From: Hyphomicrobium sp.
Lineage (GTDB): Bacteria > Pseudomonadota > Alphaproteobacteria > Rhizobiales > Hyphomicrobiaceae
DNA: 64,000 nt
Direction: 5' to 3'
Assembly (NCBI GenBank): GCA_030148725.1
Contig: JASBSU010000004.1
Span: forward strand, 62,001 to 126,000
This document shows, piece by piece, positions 8,223 to 16,568 of this stretch. A program made the translations under genes and the position numbers. Numbering within the stretch: position 1 is the stretch's first letter; each line of letters begins with the position of its first letter. The notes beneath the pieces are model-generated. The model was not told the origin of the DNA and did not search any database. It saw nothing but the letters and a program-made list of their open reading frames with translations.

Positions 8223-8928
8223 GGGTCAGCTCTTCCGTGACGAGGGGGATTCCTGCATAAATCAATTCAGCGAGGAGACGTCTCACATCGGCGAAGTTTT
8301 CGAACGGAACGCAGGGCCGACCGATGCTTCGCAAGTGAGCGGACAGTTTTGGCTTGGCAGCGACGACGTCGGCCATTCTGGCTGCGGCACAGAAATCCGA
8401 CTGACCATCGCCAACGAACAGAACGCGCGGATCGATTGCGCTGTCGCCTTGGAGGTCGGCGACCACGGCGCATTTGCAGGTGCCTGCTCCGGCGCAGCAG
8501 TCAGCGTTCTGATGCGGTGAGAGCATGCGATGCGCGCCGCCGCCGCACGCGAGGAGCGCGTTGGCATAGACCGGGATGTGCCCCAGCCCGTGACGATCGA
8601 GAATGCGCGCGATTACTCTATCCAACCCGTCGGAGATGATGACCAACTCGATGCATTCGCGTTTGCACAAATCGGCAAAGCTATTGAAGTGCGGGTCGAT
8701 GGTGATGGTATCTGCGAGTGCCTCGATCTGCGGTAGGTCCGCGCGCAAGAGCGCAACCTGTCGGCTGAGACATTCTCGCGACCCGATGTTACCGTCCTTC
8801 CAATCCTGCTCGATACCTAGCCATTCTGGGTCGGCGTAGACCTCGAGCAACCGATCCGTTGCATCAACGGTTGAAATGGTTCCGTCGAAATCGCACACGA
8901 CGATCCAGCGGTTCCTGTAGGACTGCAT
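8209..8928 (-). CDS. MtnX-like HAD-IB phosphatase
   Basis: 239 residues from ATG 8928, chosen because AGGGGGA lies just upstream; the longer open frame has no better site. HAD motif I is CDFDGTIS (residues 12-19, nucleophile Asp13, acid/base Asp15). Motif II is probably VIISDG, and motif III/IV is FVGDGQSDFCAA. A Cys-rich insert (NADCCAGAGTCKC) sits in the cap region and may bind a metal. Relatives include MtnX and phosphoserine phosphatase-like enzymes, which act on small phosphomonoesters. It is the first gene of the downstream group, with 203 bases of non-coding DNA before it, so a promoter may lie at 8929-9131. Confidence 0.75.
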   Translation of the reverse strand: MQSYRNRWIVVCDFDGTISTVDATDRLLEVYADPEWLGIEQDWKDGNIGSRECLSRQVALLRADLPQIEALADTITIDPHFNSFADLCKRECIELVIISDGLDRVIARILDRHGLGHIPVYANALLACGGGAHRMLSPHQNADCCAGAGTCKCAVVADLQGDSAIDPRVLFVGDGQSDFCAAARMADVVAAKPKLSAHLRSIGRPCVPFENFADVRRLLAELIYAGIPLVTEELTHECN

Positions 8929-9131
8929 ATCTTCCCCCTGAAGATGATCGCTGCTTGGTATCCCCCCACACAGCGTCGTGACGCGCTTTCGTTCTGGTCT
9001 TGCGTGGCAACTCGCTTTCCCAACCTCCACTCGAAGCTGCACGCTTCAAGCTTCGCTATCCCGCAGAGGGAGATAGAGGCGCAGATGGGGGCTGGAATCC
9101 GGCCGCCACATCGCAAATCTGTAAGGTCGCG

Positions 9132-9920
9132 CTAATTGCCATTTTCTGTGGCCGAAGAAGCTCCCGCGATTGGCTGCAGCACTGCAGGGCAGTTGTCATC
9201 CTTAAGATCTTCGACAAGGTACTGGCGGTACGCCGATCGCAGCGCCGCATAGCCATCAAGAGACGTGCGTTCCAATTTCTCCATATCCGGCGCCGCCTCG
9301 AAATGCCGCTCGGTCACGTCCAGAGCCGCAATGGACCAGCCGGCAGCGGATGCGCCGACGCGCCGCAATCCGACGTCGACGGGATCGGCGAAATACTCGG
9401 CTGCGATGCCGGCCGTGGCGCGAAGATCGGCGGGTCCGAGCACGGGCAGCATCAGGTATGGCCCATCCGGAACTCCGAAGACCGCCAGCGTTCGACCAAA
9501 ATCGTTGTCATGGGCGTCGATGCCATACGACTTCGCAACATCGAAAAGACCGCCGACGCCCAGCGTCGAATTCACCATGAAACGCCGCAAAGACGCACCG
9601 GCCGCGCATTCGCGTCCCTGAGCCAGATCGTTCATGAAAACCAACGGCTCCCTGAGATTGACCAGCCCGTTCCGGATGCCGATCCAGATGGGTGCGAGCG
9701 GCTCCCCCGCGACGGTGGCCTTGCGCAGCGGTTCCAGCGCGCGGCGCACCTGCGTATTGAACGCGAATATTTCGCGGTTCATTGGCTCCAGCGGATCGTT
9801 GAGCAGTTTTACTTCGGCGCGCGCAGTCGGGTCTGAAGGAAGCGCGGCGCATGCCGATAGCGCAAACAACGGCGGTGATACTGCCGCAATCACGCGTACT
9901 AGCCTCGATATCTGCTTCAC
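9132..9920 (-). CDS. mlaA: MlaA/VacJ-like outer-membrane lipoprotein
   Basis: 262 residues from a GTG at 9920 with GGGGGG about 8 bases upstream; the open frame extends far upstream, but that part overlaps mlaC in another frame. The signal peptide ends in a lipobox LSAC with Cys24. Then follow the hallmarks of MlaA: NDPLEPMNREIFAFN, REPLVFMNDLAQG, RFMVNSTLGVGGLFDVA, DFGRTLAVFGVPDGPYLMLPVLGP and a C-terminal RSAYRQYL. MlaA sits in the outer membrane as a ring that lets phospholipids leave its outer leaflet. Here it is the last gene of an exporter operon, not of a MlaFEDB set, so its direction and cargo may differ. Confidence 0.85.
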   Translation of the reverse strand: MKQISRLVRVIAAVSPPLFALSACAALPSDPTARAEVKLLNDPLEPMNREIFAFNTQVRRALEPLRKATVAGEPLAPIWIGIRNGLVNLREPLVFMNDLAQGRECAAGASLRRFMVNSTLGVGGLFDVAKSYGIDAHDNDFGRTLAVFGVPDGPYLMLPVLGPADLRATAGIAAEYFADPVDVGLRRVGASAAGWSIAALDVTERHFEAAPDMEKLERTSLDGYAALRSAYRQYLVEDLKDDNCPAVLQPIAGASSATENGN

Positions 9921-9952
9921 GTGCAAGAGCCCCCCCGAGCCGCATTGCAATA

Positions 9953-10582
9953 TCAGTTGGCTCGTGCTTTCAACGCAGCAGTGAGCGCTTCGAGATTGCC
10001 GTTCGCCCCCCGCAGGAACGAGCCGTAGTCTTGCTTCGTGGTGGTCGACGTACTGACACCATCGATCACAACGTCGAGAAACCTCTCGCGGCCGCTGGGA
10101 CCGGTAACGATCCAGTCGACGTCGTAAACGTGGCTGCCGGTCGGCGTGGAGATTGTCGAGCGGACCATCGTGGTGCCGGCTGCACCCGGTTGCACCGCTT
10201 TTATCTGGAGCGACTGGCCGTCGTAGTCGTAGAAGCGATCGGTATAGATGTTTGCTAGAGCCCCGGCGAATACGCTTTGGAAGCGGCTCTGCTGCTCTGG
10301 GCTGGCGCGGGACCAATACGGCTCGACTACCATTTGGCCAATGGCCACAGCATCGAAGTATTTCAATATCGCGGTGCGGAACTGCACGCGCCTGTCCTGA
10401 TCGGCGATGGCCTTGTTCGACAATATCGCGATTGCTTCGGTGGCGGCGCTCTGCACAAACAATGCCGGGCGCGGGGCCGCCGCTGTTGCGGCGGCGCCTG
10501 AGAGCAAGGCGCCGAATGATGTCGCGGCGGCCAACGCCAAGAGCCATACAGACGCTTTCGCAGCGATGTTAGTTTGTGCCAA
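9953..10582 (-). CDS. mlaC: MlaC/Ttg2D-like periplasmic lipid-binding protein
   Basis: 209 residues with a clear Sec signal peptide (ASVWLLALAAATSFGALLSGAAATA). The mature part follows the MlaC pattern: FVQSAATEAIAILSN, RRVQFRTAILKYFD, YWSRASPEQQSRFQSVFAGALANIYTDRFYDYDGQSL, VDWIVTGPSGRERFLDVVIDGVS and QDYGSFLRGANGNLEALTAALKAR. MlaC binds phospholipid tails and ferries them between the inner-membrane complex and MlaA. The gene overlaps the adaptor gene by 14 bases and is followed by mlaA 32 bases later. The hopanoid-linked HpnM proteins have the same fold, so a hopanoid cargo is an alternative. Confidence 0.85.
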   Translation of the reverse strand: MAQTNIAAKASVWLLALAAATSFGALLSGAAATAAAPRPALFVQSAATEAIAILSNKAIADQDRRVQFRTAILKYFDAVAIGQMVVEPYWSRASPEQQSRFQSVFAGALANIYTDRFYDYDGQSLQIKAVQPGAAGTTMVRSTISTPTGSHVYDVDWIVTGPSGRERFLDVVIDGVSTSTTTKQDYGSFLRGANGNLEALTAALKARAN

Positions 10583-11648
10583 GGCCGTCTCCTTTACTGT
10601 TTGACGATGGGGTGGGCTCGAAGAACACGTCGACCCGCATGCCTGGCACCAGCGGTGACGGCACCGCGAGGTCGACGATCACTTGAATGGCGTTGTCCCT
10701 AACGGTTGGGACTGCATGGTGTGCAGCCAGAGCCCTCGGGCGCGCGACGGCAGCGATGAACGACACTGCGCCGGCAAAGTCCTTCTCCGGGAATGCGTCG
10801 GAGCGGACGATGACGTGCTGTCCCAGCGAAATGTTGGCGATGTCGACTTCGTCGATCTCAGCTCGGACGCGAAGTCGATCTATGTCGCCCAAAGCGATTA
10901 CCGTGTCGTCAGGCGCTGCACTCGCAGTGTCGCCCGGCAGTTTGAGAATGTTCAAGACTGTGCCGGCGCGCGGCGCGCGGATGCGGGTCTTTTCCAGTAC
11001 CGCATACGCGATGTCGCGTTCTGCCCGTGCAACTGCCAGCGCCGACTCTGTTCGCGTTGGTCGCGGCGCATCATTCGACTTCTCCAGTGCGGCAAGCGTC
11101 TTCCGGCTTTCCGCCAATAGCGCCCTGCTGTGCGCAAGAGAGGCTTGGGCAGTATCGATGGCGTCGGCGGACGCTCCGGTCGCCGCGAGGCGATCGAGCG
11201 CCAACTGGTTTCGCCACACCTCGCTTTGGGATTCCGCGACACTGTCTTCGGCCGCCTGCCGCGGGTTGGGCAACGAGCTTGAAATAGCGTTGTCGCGTTC
11301 GGCCTCCCGGAACGACACATCGGCCTCGGCTGCTTGCACACGCGCCAATTGCTCGCTGTCGTCCACGATCGCGAGAAGCGCTCCTTCGACGGCTTTGTCG
11401 CGCACACGAACGACGATCTTGTCGATCCGACCCGCGGTCGCTGCGGTGATGCTTGTCTCCCCCGAGATCGGCTCAACCTTGCCCGGCCCTGCTGCGATCC
11501 AGTCGGGCTCGGTTGCAACGTCTTGTGACTGGTCTGTCTGCGTGGTAATGGCCGCTGCTGCGGGATACTTCGGGGCTTTCGACAGCAAGACGGCGCCCCC
11601 TACCCCAACGACGACAAGAAGCGCCGATCGTACATGACGACTAAGCAT
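10569..11648 (-). CDS. HlyD/DevB-type periplasmic adaptor
   Basis: 359 residues. One N-terminal membrane anchor (SALLVVVGVGGAVLLS) is followed by a lipoyl-like half-motif (AATAGRIDKIVVRVRDKAVEGALLAIVDD), a long alpha-helical hairpin (about 105-215, rich in Ala/Glu/Arg), the second lipoyl half (TRIRAPRAGTVLNILKLPGDTAS) and a beta-barrel domain. This is the DevB/HlyD membrane-fusion layout. DevB proteins couple a DevA ATPase and DevC permease to an outer-membrane exit. The gene overlaps the ATPase gene by 8 bases and mlaC by 14. No TolC-like gene is present in the locus. Confidence 0.8.
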   Translation of the reverse strand: MLSRHVRSALLVVVGVGGAVLLSKAPKYPAAAAITTQTDQSQDVATEPDWIAAGPGKVEPISGETSITAATAGRIDKIVVRVRDKAVEGALLAIVDDSEQLARVQAAEADVSFREAERDNAISSSLPNPRQAAEDSVAESQSEVWRNQLALDRLAATGASADAIDTAQASLAHSRALLAESRKTLAALEKSNDAPRPTRTESALAVARAERDIAYAVLEKTRIRAPRAGTVLNILKLPGDTASAAPDDTVIALGDIDRLRVRAEIDEVDIANISLGQHVIVRSDAFPEKDFAGAVSFIAAVARPRALAAHHAVPTVRDNAIQVIVDLAVPSPLVPGMRVDVFFEPTPSSNSKGDGLGTN

Positions 11649-12384
11649 GACAATTGTCTCCCGCCAGGCGAGGCAATGCAGGCGTTAGATCGGGCTCCGT
11701 GCCCGCGCTGAGAATTCTCCCGTCCTGCATGCAGACAATCCGGTCCGCGAACGGGAACGCGCGAGCATCGTGCGACACTGCGAGCACCGCTCGGCCTTGT
11801 TCCCTTGCGAGGCGCCTCAGTTCCTGCAGCACCCCACGGCCGGCTTCGCTATCGAGGGCCGCCGTGGGCTCGTCGGCCAGGATGATGCTGGGATTGGCTA
11901 CGACCGCCCGCGCGATAGCGACGCGCTGCTGCTCTCCGCCACTCAGCTGGCCAGGCAGCGAATGCAGTCGATGGGCAAGCCCCACTGACCGGAGCGCGTT
12001 TTCTGCTGTCTCACGAGGGTCAGCCGCGCGGTGACCTCGAATTGCCAAACTGGCTTCGACATTTTGGCGCGCCGTCAGTCCGGGGAACAGATTATATGAC
12101 TGGAAGACGAAGCCAACGTGCTTGCGACGAAGCTGCGCAAGCCTTTCCTTGTCCATCTTTTCGGTGGAGCGCCCCTCAACTCTCACCACGCCCCTGGTCG
12201 GCTTCAGGATGCAGCCCATGATCGACAGCAACGTTGACTTTCCGCTGCCTGAAGGGCCGACGAGCAATACGAACTCGCCAGCTGCCAGCGACAGACACAC
12301 GCCCTTGAGCGCCTGTACGCAACGTGCGCCGTCGCCGAGCACCATTTCAATATTCTCGACTTCGAGAACCGGATCGCTGCTCAT
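11641..12384 (-). CDS. ABC transporter ATPase (LolD/DevA type)
   Basis: 247 residues from ATG 12384, which overlaps the permease stop by four bases (ATGA). All ATPase motifs are intact: Walker A GPSGSGKST (43-51), Q-loop in HVGFVFQSYNLFPGLTARQNV, signature LSGGEQQRVAIARA, Walker B IILADEPTAALD and the switch His in LAVSHDAR. It belongs to the MacB/LolD/DevA subfamily that drives FtsX-type permeases. These systems extract lipoproteins, lipids or peptides from the inner membrane without moving them through a channel. Together with the adaptor it supports an envelope lipid export role. Confidence 0.9.
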   Translation of the reverse strand: MSSDPVLEVENIEMVLGDGARCVQALKGVCLSLAAGEFVLLVGPSGSGKSTLLSIMGCILKPTRGVVRVEGRSTEKMDKERLAQLRRKHVGFVFQSYNLFPGLTARQNVEASLAIRGHRAADPRETAENALRSVGLAHRLHSLPGQLSGGEQQRVAIARAVVANPSIILADEPTAALDSEAGRGVLQELRRLAREQGRAVLAVSHDARAFPFADRIVCMQDGRILSAGTEPDLTPALPRLAGDNCHA

Positions 12385-13508
12385 TGTGCGAACACCTCTG
12401 CAGGATCGACGCGTCCGACTTTTGCGGCTGCGGCGAACGCTGCTGCGAAGGACATCAGGGCGGCGACTGCACCCAGGACCAGCATCAAGGACGCCGAAAT
12501 CTGGATCGGCAAACTGGAACTCGCGGAAAGGGCGATCACGCCGAAGTTTCCAATCGAGGCCAACGCGCAACCTGCAAGCGTGCAGATAGCTGCTTGGCAG
12601 GCGATCACCGACATAAGGAAGCGCTTGGAGGAACCCATTGCGCGCAGCGTTGCAAATTCCTTGCGGTGATCGTTCACGCTCGTATAGAGCGACTGCATCA
12701 TGATCACCGAGCCGACCGCCACCGCGAGGCCGGCTCCCGCCAGCAATGCGATTCCGGCACCTGTCTCGAGCAGCCAGCGCTCTACATTCCGGCGTCGAAA
12801 CTCGGTCGGCGTCAGCACCTCTACGTTAGGCAGCCTGCTGGCGATGTGCTCTCGTACGAGGGCGGCGTCGGCGCCAGGGGTTAGTTCGACTGCGAGGTAT
12901 GAGGCGCGCGAGGCATCCGCATTGAGAAATGCCCGGGCCTGCGAAAGCGATGTGAAGACATAAGGCGACGTCGTGAATGACCGGATGCCGTTTGTCGTAA
13001 CCGCGACGCGGGCTGGTATGCCTTCGATACGGGCGAGGTCGCCGCGTTTGCTCACGCCAAGCTGTTGCGAGTAAGACGTATCGATGGCGACTGCGTCGGG
13101 CGCCTTGAGATCGTAGGTCCGTCCGCTCCGGACGTTCCATGGTTCGATTGATCCCGTCCGTGGATCGCTGCCAACCACGATCACGGTCGTGCTGCCGCCA
13201 CCGGGTCTCCGCCACTCGGCAAATCCCACCAGCATCGGCGTGACGCGTTTCACTCCTGGCGCGATCGCTGCGGCAAATCGCTGGGTGCTTTCCAGTTGCG
13301 AGGGATCGTCAAAGGCCGCGGTGCCGTTCGGAACGATCCAGAGATCGGCTTTCGCATGATCGATCATCGCCGATATCGTGCGATCGAACCCGGCCAGCAA
13401 ACCGAGCTGCACGGTCACCAGCACGAACGACAATCCGATGCCCGCGGCCGTTGCGAAGAAACGAGCTGGATCGTGCAACAGGTTCTTGAATGCAATTATG
13501 CCGATCAT
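12381..13508 (-). CDS. FtsX-like ABC permease (DevC/MacB type)
   Basis: 375 residues from ATG 13508, which has GGGGG three bases upstream; the longer open frame starts at 13580 without a good site. Topology is that of DevC: one N-terminal helix (FFATAAGIGLSFVLVTVQLGLL), a periplasmic domain of about 210 residues, then three C-terminal helices (GAGIALLAGAGLAVAVGSVIMM; FLMSVIACQAAICTLAGCALAS; SASLMLVLGAVAALMSFAAAF). The cytoplasmic loop DHRKEFATLRAMGSSKRFL is the conserved ATPase-contact region. It is the first gene of the exporter group, and a palindrome lies about 100 bases upstream. DevBCA in cyanobacteria exports heterocyst glycolipids, which guides the inferred role here. Confidence 0.85.
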   Translation of the reverse strand: MIGIIAFKNLLHDPARFFATAAGIGLSFVLVTVQLGLLAGFDRTISAMIDHAKADLWIVPNGTAAFDDPSQLESTQRFAAAIAPGVKRVTPMLVGFAEWRRPGGGSTTVIVVGSDPRTGSIEPWNVRSGRTYDLKAPDAVAIDTSYSQQLGVSKRGDLARIEGIPARVAVTTNGIRSFTTSPYVFTSLSQARAFLNADASRASYLAVELTPGADAALVREHIASRLPNVEVLTPTEFRRRNVERWLLETGAGIALLAGAGLAVAVGSVIMMQSLYTSVNDHRKEFATLRAMGSSKRFLMSVIACQAAICTLAGCALASIGNFGVIALSASSSLPIQISASLMLVLGAVAALMSFAAAFAAAAKVGRVDPAEVFAQ

Positions 13509-13603
13509 TTTCCCCCGGGCATGCTCTGTAAGTTGGCGAAGCCGCCGTGCGATCGTCCGCGCTTGAGCGCGAGATGACACGGCGGGGCCTCGGCAATGTG
13601 GCG

Positions 13604-13629
13604 CGCGCCTTACATGTCTGTAAGGCGCG
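13604..13629. promoter_or_regulatory. 11-bp perfect inverted repeat upstream of the exporter operon
   Basis: CGCGCCTTACA (13604-13614) is the exact reverse complement of TGTAAGGCGCG (13619-13629), with a 4-base centre TGTC. It sits in the 250-base gap between the DUF1344 gene and the permease gene, about 96 bases upstream of the permease start. Its core CTTACA-N4-TGTAAG looks like an operator for a dimeric regulator. As RNA it would also form a hairpin, but no T-run follows on either strand, so an operator is the better reading. Confidence 0.45.
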
Positions 13630-13758
13630 GCAGAAAGCGTGTAGGCCGGTGTACAGGGGTCGACGCGACTTACGTCGTGCGCGTGCCCCCTGTCGTCTCT
13701 CTCTCGTGATGATCGCGCATTCGACGGGTGGCGATTGCACGCGCACGATGCGACCTGC

Positions 13759-14016
13759 CTATTTCACGGCCTCAAGCTTGGAGACCGTCCGCTTGTTGCC
13801 TGATACGGCGAAGGTCGCCTTGACCTTGCTGCCCGCCTTGAAAGAATCGAGCTTCAGGGACGGCCCGATTGCGTACTGCTTGCCATCGCTCAATGTGATC
13901 GCGTTTGCCGCCAGGTCTATGGTCTGAATGACTCCCGTAACATCGGCGGCGCTTGCGCCGGTTGCGGTAAGAGAGAAGAAAGCTGCAGCACCGAGCAGTG
14001 ACATTGACTTACGCAT
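13759..14016 (-). CDS. DUF1344-family small periplasmic protein
   Basis: 85 residues from ATG 14016, with ACGGAGTG upstream. A signal peptide (LLGAAAFFSLTATGASA) precedes a short beta-rich domain that reads DVTGVIQTIDLAANAITLSDG, then YAIGPSLKLDSFKAGSKVKATF. This is the pattern of the small DUF1344 proteins common in rhizobia and relatives, whose function is unknown. It resembles an OB-like binding fold. It lies on the same strand as the exporter operon but 250 bases ahead of it, so it is probably a separate unit, and it is divergent from the response regulator. Confidence 0.75.
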   Translation of the reverse strand: MRKSMSLLGAAAFFSLTATGASAADVTGVIQTIDLAANAITLSDGKQYAIGPSLKLDSFKAGSKVKATFAVSGNKRTVSKLEAVK

Positions 14017-14314
14017 CTGTTCACTCCGTTGACGATGATGGTGAGCCCATATCCCCCGGGAACGGCCAGACGCCGTGAATGCATCATGGAGGTCGGGTGC
14101 AGGAGAAACGCCTGCCTGTCTGGGTGCCGCGGCGTGCACGATCGTGATGCGACATTTGCGACTGCGTCAGTAACGTCATGTTGCGCGCATGGCTCGTTCG
14201 GAGGCGCTTCCTGACGTCTCGACGCAGTCTCCACGAAGTCTTCACTGGCCATAGGCGGTGGGCTGCCAGCTTCGGTTGGAAGGCTGCCAAAGGGACGCAC
14301 GCGGCTGGCTCGGG

Positions 14315-14330
14315 GACTGCACATGCAGTC
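14315..14330. promoter_or_regulatory. Nested palindrome ahead of the response regulator gene
   Basis: GACTGCA (14315-14321) and TGCAGTC (14324-14330) form a perfect inverted repeat around CA. An outer pair, GCGGCTG (14301-14307) with CAGCCGC (14332-14338), encloses it. The element ends about 40 bases before the regulator start. It lies in the 355-base divergent gap between DUF1344 and the regulator, where nothing else is recognised. It may be an autoregulatory operator or a leader hairpin. Confidence 0.4.
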
Positions 14331-14371
14331 GCAGCCGCATTCCGTGGGTCCTGGAACAACGGGAGACAACG

Positions 14372-15154
14372 ATGCATGCCGATGCGACGTGTGACTTGGT
14401 GAGAAGCGCATCTCCCGAGGCCAACGTATTGCAGCGAATTCACGACACGCCCTTACTGGGTGCCGCGCCTGCGGCCATGCGCATTCTCGTGATCGACGGC
14501 GACCCTAAAATCGCCGACCATCTGACCTGCAGTTTCGCCAAGGCGGGACAAAAGGTGGAGTCTGCCGCGGAGGGACATCGAGGGTTGATGATCGCGGCCA
14601 CCTCGACCTTTGACGTGATTATTCTGGACTGCGACTTGCCTGGGCTCGATGGGCTCTCACTTGTTAAGACGCTTCGGCAGACCGGCACCGCCACTCCGAT
14701 CTTGTTCCTGACGTCTCTCGGCAACGTCAACGACCGCGTTGCAGGGCTCGAGGCCGGCGCTGACGACTATTTGCTGAAGCCCTTCGACTTCAGCGAACTC
14801 ATGGCGCGCGTTCGAGCACTCGCCCGCAGACCGCCAATTCAGCGGCAGCAGACAACACTGACCGTCGGCGACTTGGAGGTGAACCTCATTTCTCGCACGG
14901 TGATGCGGGCAGGTCGTGCGATTGGCCTCCTGCCACGCGAGTTCGAGCTGCTCGTTCTGCTGATGCGGAATGAGGGACGCGTGCTGACGCGGACGATGTT
15001 GTTGGAGAGCATCTGGGACTTCCATTTCGACCCGAAGACAAGTGTCGTCGAGACGCACGTCAGCCGGCTTCGAACGAAGATAGACCGAAGCTATAAGACG
15101 AGATTGATTCATACGGTGCGCGGCAGAGGGTACAGCCTGTATAAGCCTTCCTGA
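14372..15154 (+). CDS. OmpR-family response regulator (orphan)
   Basis: 260 residues from ATG 14372, which has GGGAG nearby; an alternative start at MRILVID (14477) would remove a 35-residue N-terminal extension. The receiver domain has the acid pair Asp42/Asp44, phospho-acceptor Asp86 in IILDCDLPG, Thr114 and Lys136 in LLKPFD. The C-terminal winged helix follows the OmpR pattern: LTVGDLEVNLISRTV, LPREFELLVLLMRNEGRVLTRTMLLESIW, VVETHVSRLRTKID and HTVRGRGYSLY. No histidine kinase gene is adjacent. Its position between the exporter locus and the cfa gene makes envelope lipid genes plausible targets; this is inference. Confidence 0.85.
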   Translation: MHADATCDLVRSASPEANVLQRIHDTPLLGAAPAAMRILVIDGDPKIADHLTCSFAKAGQKVESAAEGHRGLMIAATSTFDVIILDCDLPGLDGLSLVKTLRQTGTATPILFLTSLGNVNDRVAGLEAGADDYLLKPFDFSELMARVRALARRPPIQRQQTTLTVGDLEVNLISRTVMRAGRAIGLLPREFELLVLLMRNEGRVLTRTMLLESIWDFHFDPKTSVVETHVSRLRTKIDRSYKTRLIHTVRGRGYSLYKPS

Positions 15155-15202
15155 TCCCGTTGGCACCCGGCGCGTCCGCGCTGGCCGCTCTGGATAATAG
15201 CC

Positions 15203-16450
15203 ATGGCTATGGACAAGCTCCTGGTTCTCGCCCTGCAGCCCGTCGTCACGGTTGGCGATCTGGTGGTGCTCACTCCATCGGGCCGCCACAGATTCGGCGA
15301 TGGCAGCGGGCCGCAAGTCATGTGCCGCTTCCAGGACTCGCGCGCCATTTTTTCCTTCCTGACCGATCCGGATTTGAAGCTGGGCGAACTTTACACCGAA
15401 GGCCGCCTGACGATGGAGGCCGGTTCGATCTACGATCTTCTCTGCTTGCTGCTGCGAGGGTCACGCGATCGTAAACAACCGCCCCTCGCCCGCATCATCG
15501 ACCGCGCACGTTCCGCGTGGGCTCACACTATGCAGATGAACTTCCTGGCGCAGTCTCGACGCAACGTGGCGCATCACTATGACCTCGACGAACGCCTCTA
15601 TGACCTGTTTCTCGACAAGGATATGCAGTACTCGTGCGCTTACTTCGAAAGCGATGATGTCGATCTCGATACGGCGCAGCTCGCCAAGAAACGCCACATC
15701 GCCGCGAAGCTCGCTCTCGAGCCGGATCATCGCGTGCTGGACATCGGATGCGGCTGGGGCGGACTCTCTCTTTACCTCTCAAGTGCGGCGGGCGTTGCGC
15801 ATGTTCTCGGAATCACACTCTCAGAAGAACAGCTGCGCGTGGCGACCCGACGCCAAGGCGAAGCTTCGGACCGTCGTCCGGTGACGTTTGCACTTACGGA
15901 CTACCGCGAGGTCTCAGGAACGTTTGACCGGATCGTATCCGTCGGCATGTTCGAACACGTCGGCATCAAGTTCTACGATCGGTTCTTTGCGAAATGCCAC
16001 GAACTTCTGAAAGACGACGGGATTATGCTGCTGCACACCATCGGATGCTCGGCAACGCCCGGCTTTGTCATGCCATGGCTCAATAAGTATATCTTCCCGG
16101 GCGCGTACGTGCCGTCGCTCTCGGAAATCGTTCCTGTCATCGAGCGCCATGGGTTGGTCATCAGCGACATCGAGATTTTGCAGCGTCAATATGCGCTGAC
16201 GCTGCGTCACTGGCGAGAGCGGTTCCTCAATCGCTGGAGCGAAGCCGCCGCACTCTACGACGAGCGCTTCTGCAGAATGTGGGAATTCTATTTGTCCGCG
16301 GGCGAGGCGGCGTTTCAGTATGAAGACGTCAGCGTCTTTCAAATTCAGATGACCAAGCGCCCAGCGGTCACCCCGCTTACGCGATCATATATTGCGGCTC
16401 GCGAGTCGACGTTGCAGGAAGCGGAACGGCAACAGGCCGCTAAAGCATGA
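15203..16450 (+). CDS. cfa: Cyclopropane-fatty-acyl-phospholipid synthase family methyltransferase
   Basis: 415 residues, the normal length. The N-terminal domain has the FxDPxLKLGELYTEGRLTMEAG type region, followed by RNVAHHYDLDERLYDLFLDKDMQYSCAYF. The SAM site is VLDIGCGWGGLSLYL (about 177-191), followed by GITLSEEQL, FDRIVSVGMFEHVG and KYIFPGAYVPSLSEI. All are typical of CFA and mycolic-acid methyltransferases, which add a methylene bridge to unsaturated acyl chains in membrane phospholipid. The gene follows the response regulator by 48 bases and may be cotranscribed. Substrate details (CFA versus other acyl methylation) are not fixed by sequence. Confidence 0.9.
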   Translation: MAMDKLLVLALQPVVTVGDLVVLTPSGRHRFGDGSGPQVMCRFQDSRAIFSFLTDPDLKLGELYTEGRLTMEAGSIYDLLCLLLRGSRDRKQPPLARIIDRARSAWAHTMQMNFLAQSRRNVAHHYDLDERLYDLFLDKDMQYSCAYFESDDVDLDTAQLAKKRHIAAKLALEPDHRVLDIGCGWGGLSLYLSSAAGVAHVLGITLSEEQLRVATRRQGEASDRRPVTFALTDYREVSGTFDRIVSVGMFEHVGIKFYDRFFAKCHELLKDDGIMLLHTIGCSATPGFVMPWLNKYIFPGAYVPSLSEIVPVIERHGLVISDIEILQRQYALTLRHWRERFLNRWSEAAALYDERFCRMWEFYLSAGEAAFQYEDVSVFQIQMTKRPAVTPLTRSYIAARESTLQEAERQQAAKA

Positions 16451-16568
16451 GCCGAGGCGAGGCTCGGCAATTCGCAAAACAAGTCTTACACAGAGTTGAA
16501 TATCTAACCACGTTTCCAGCAACATTTTCGCTTTGATTTCCGGGGTTCCCTCTTGCCCGGTGAAGAAC

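Noticed and set aside
9921-10547. Upstream extension of the mlaA open frame, giving 471 codons
   Set aside because: The extra part is Arg-rich, overlaps mlaC and lacks a signal peptide. The GTG at 9920 has a ribosome binding site and starts directly at a lipoprotein signal.
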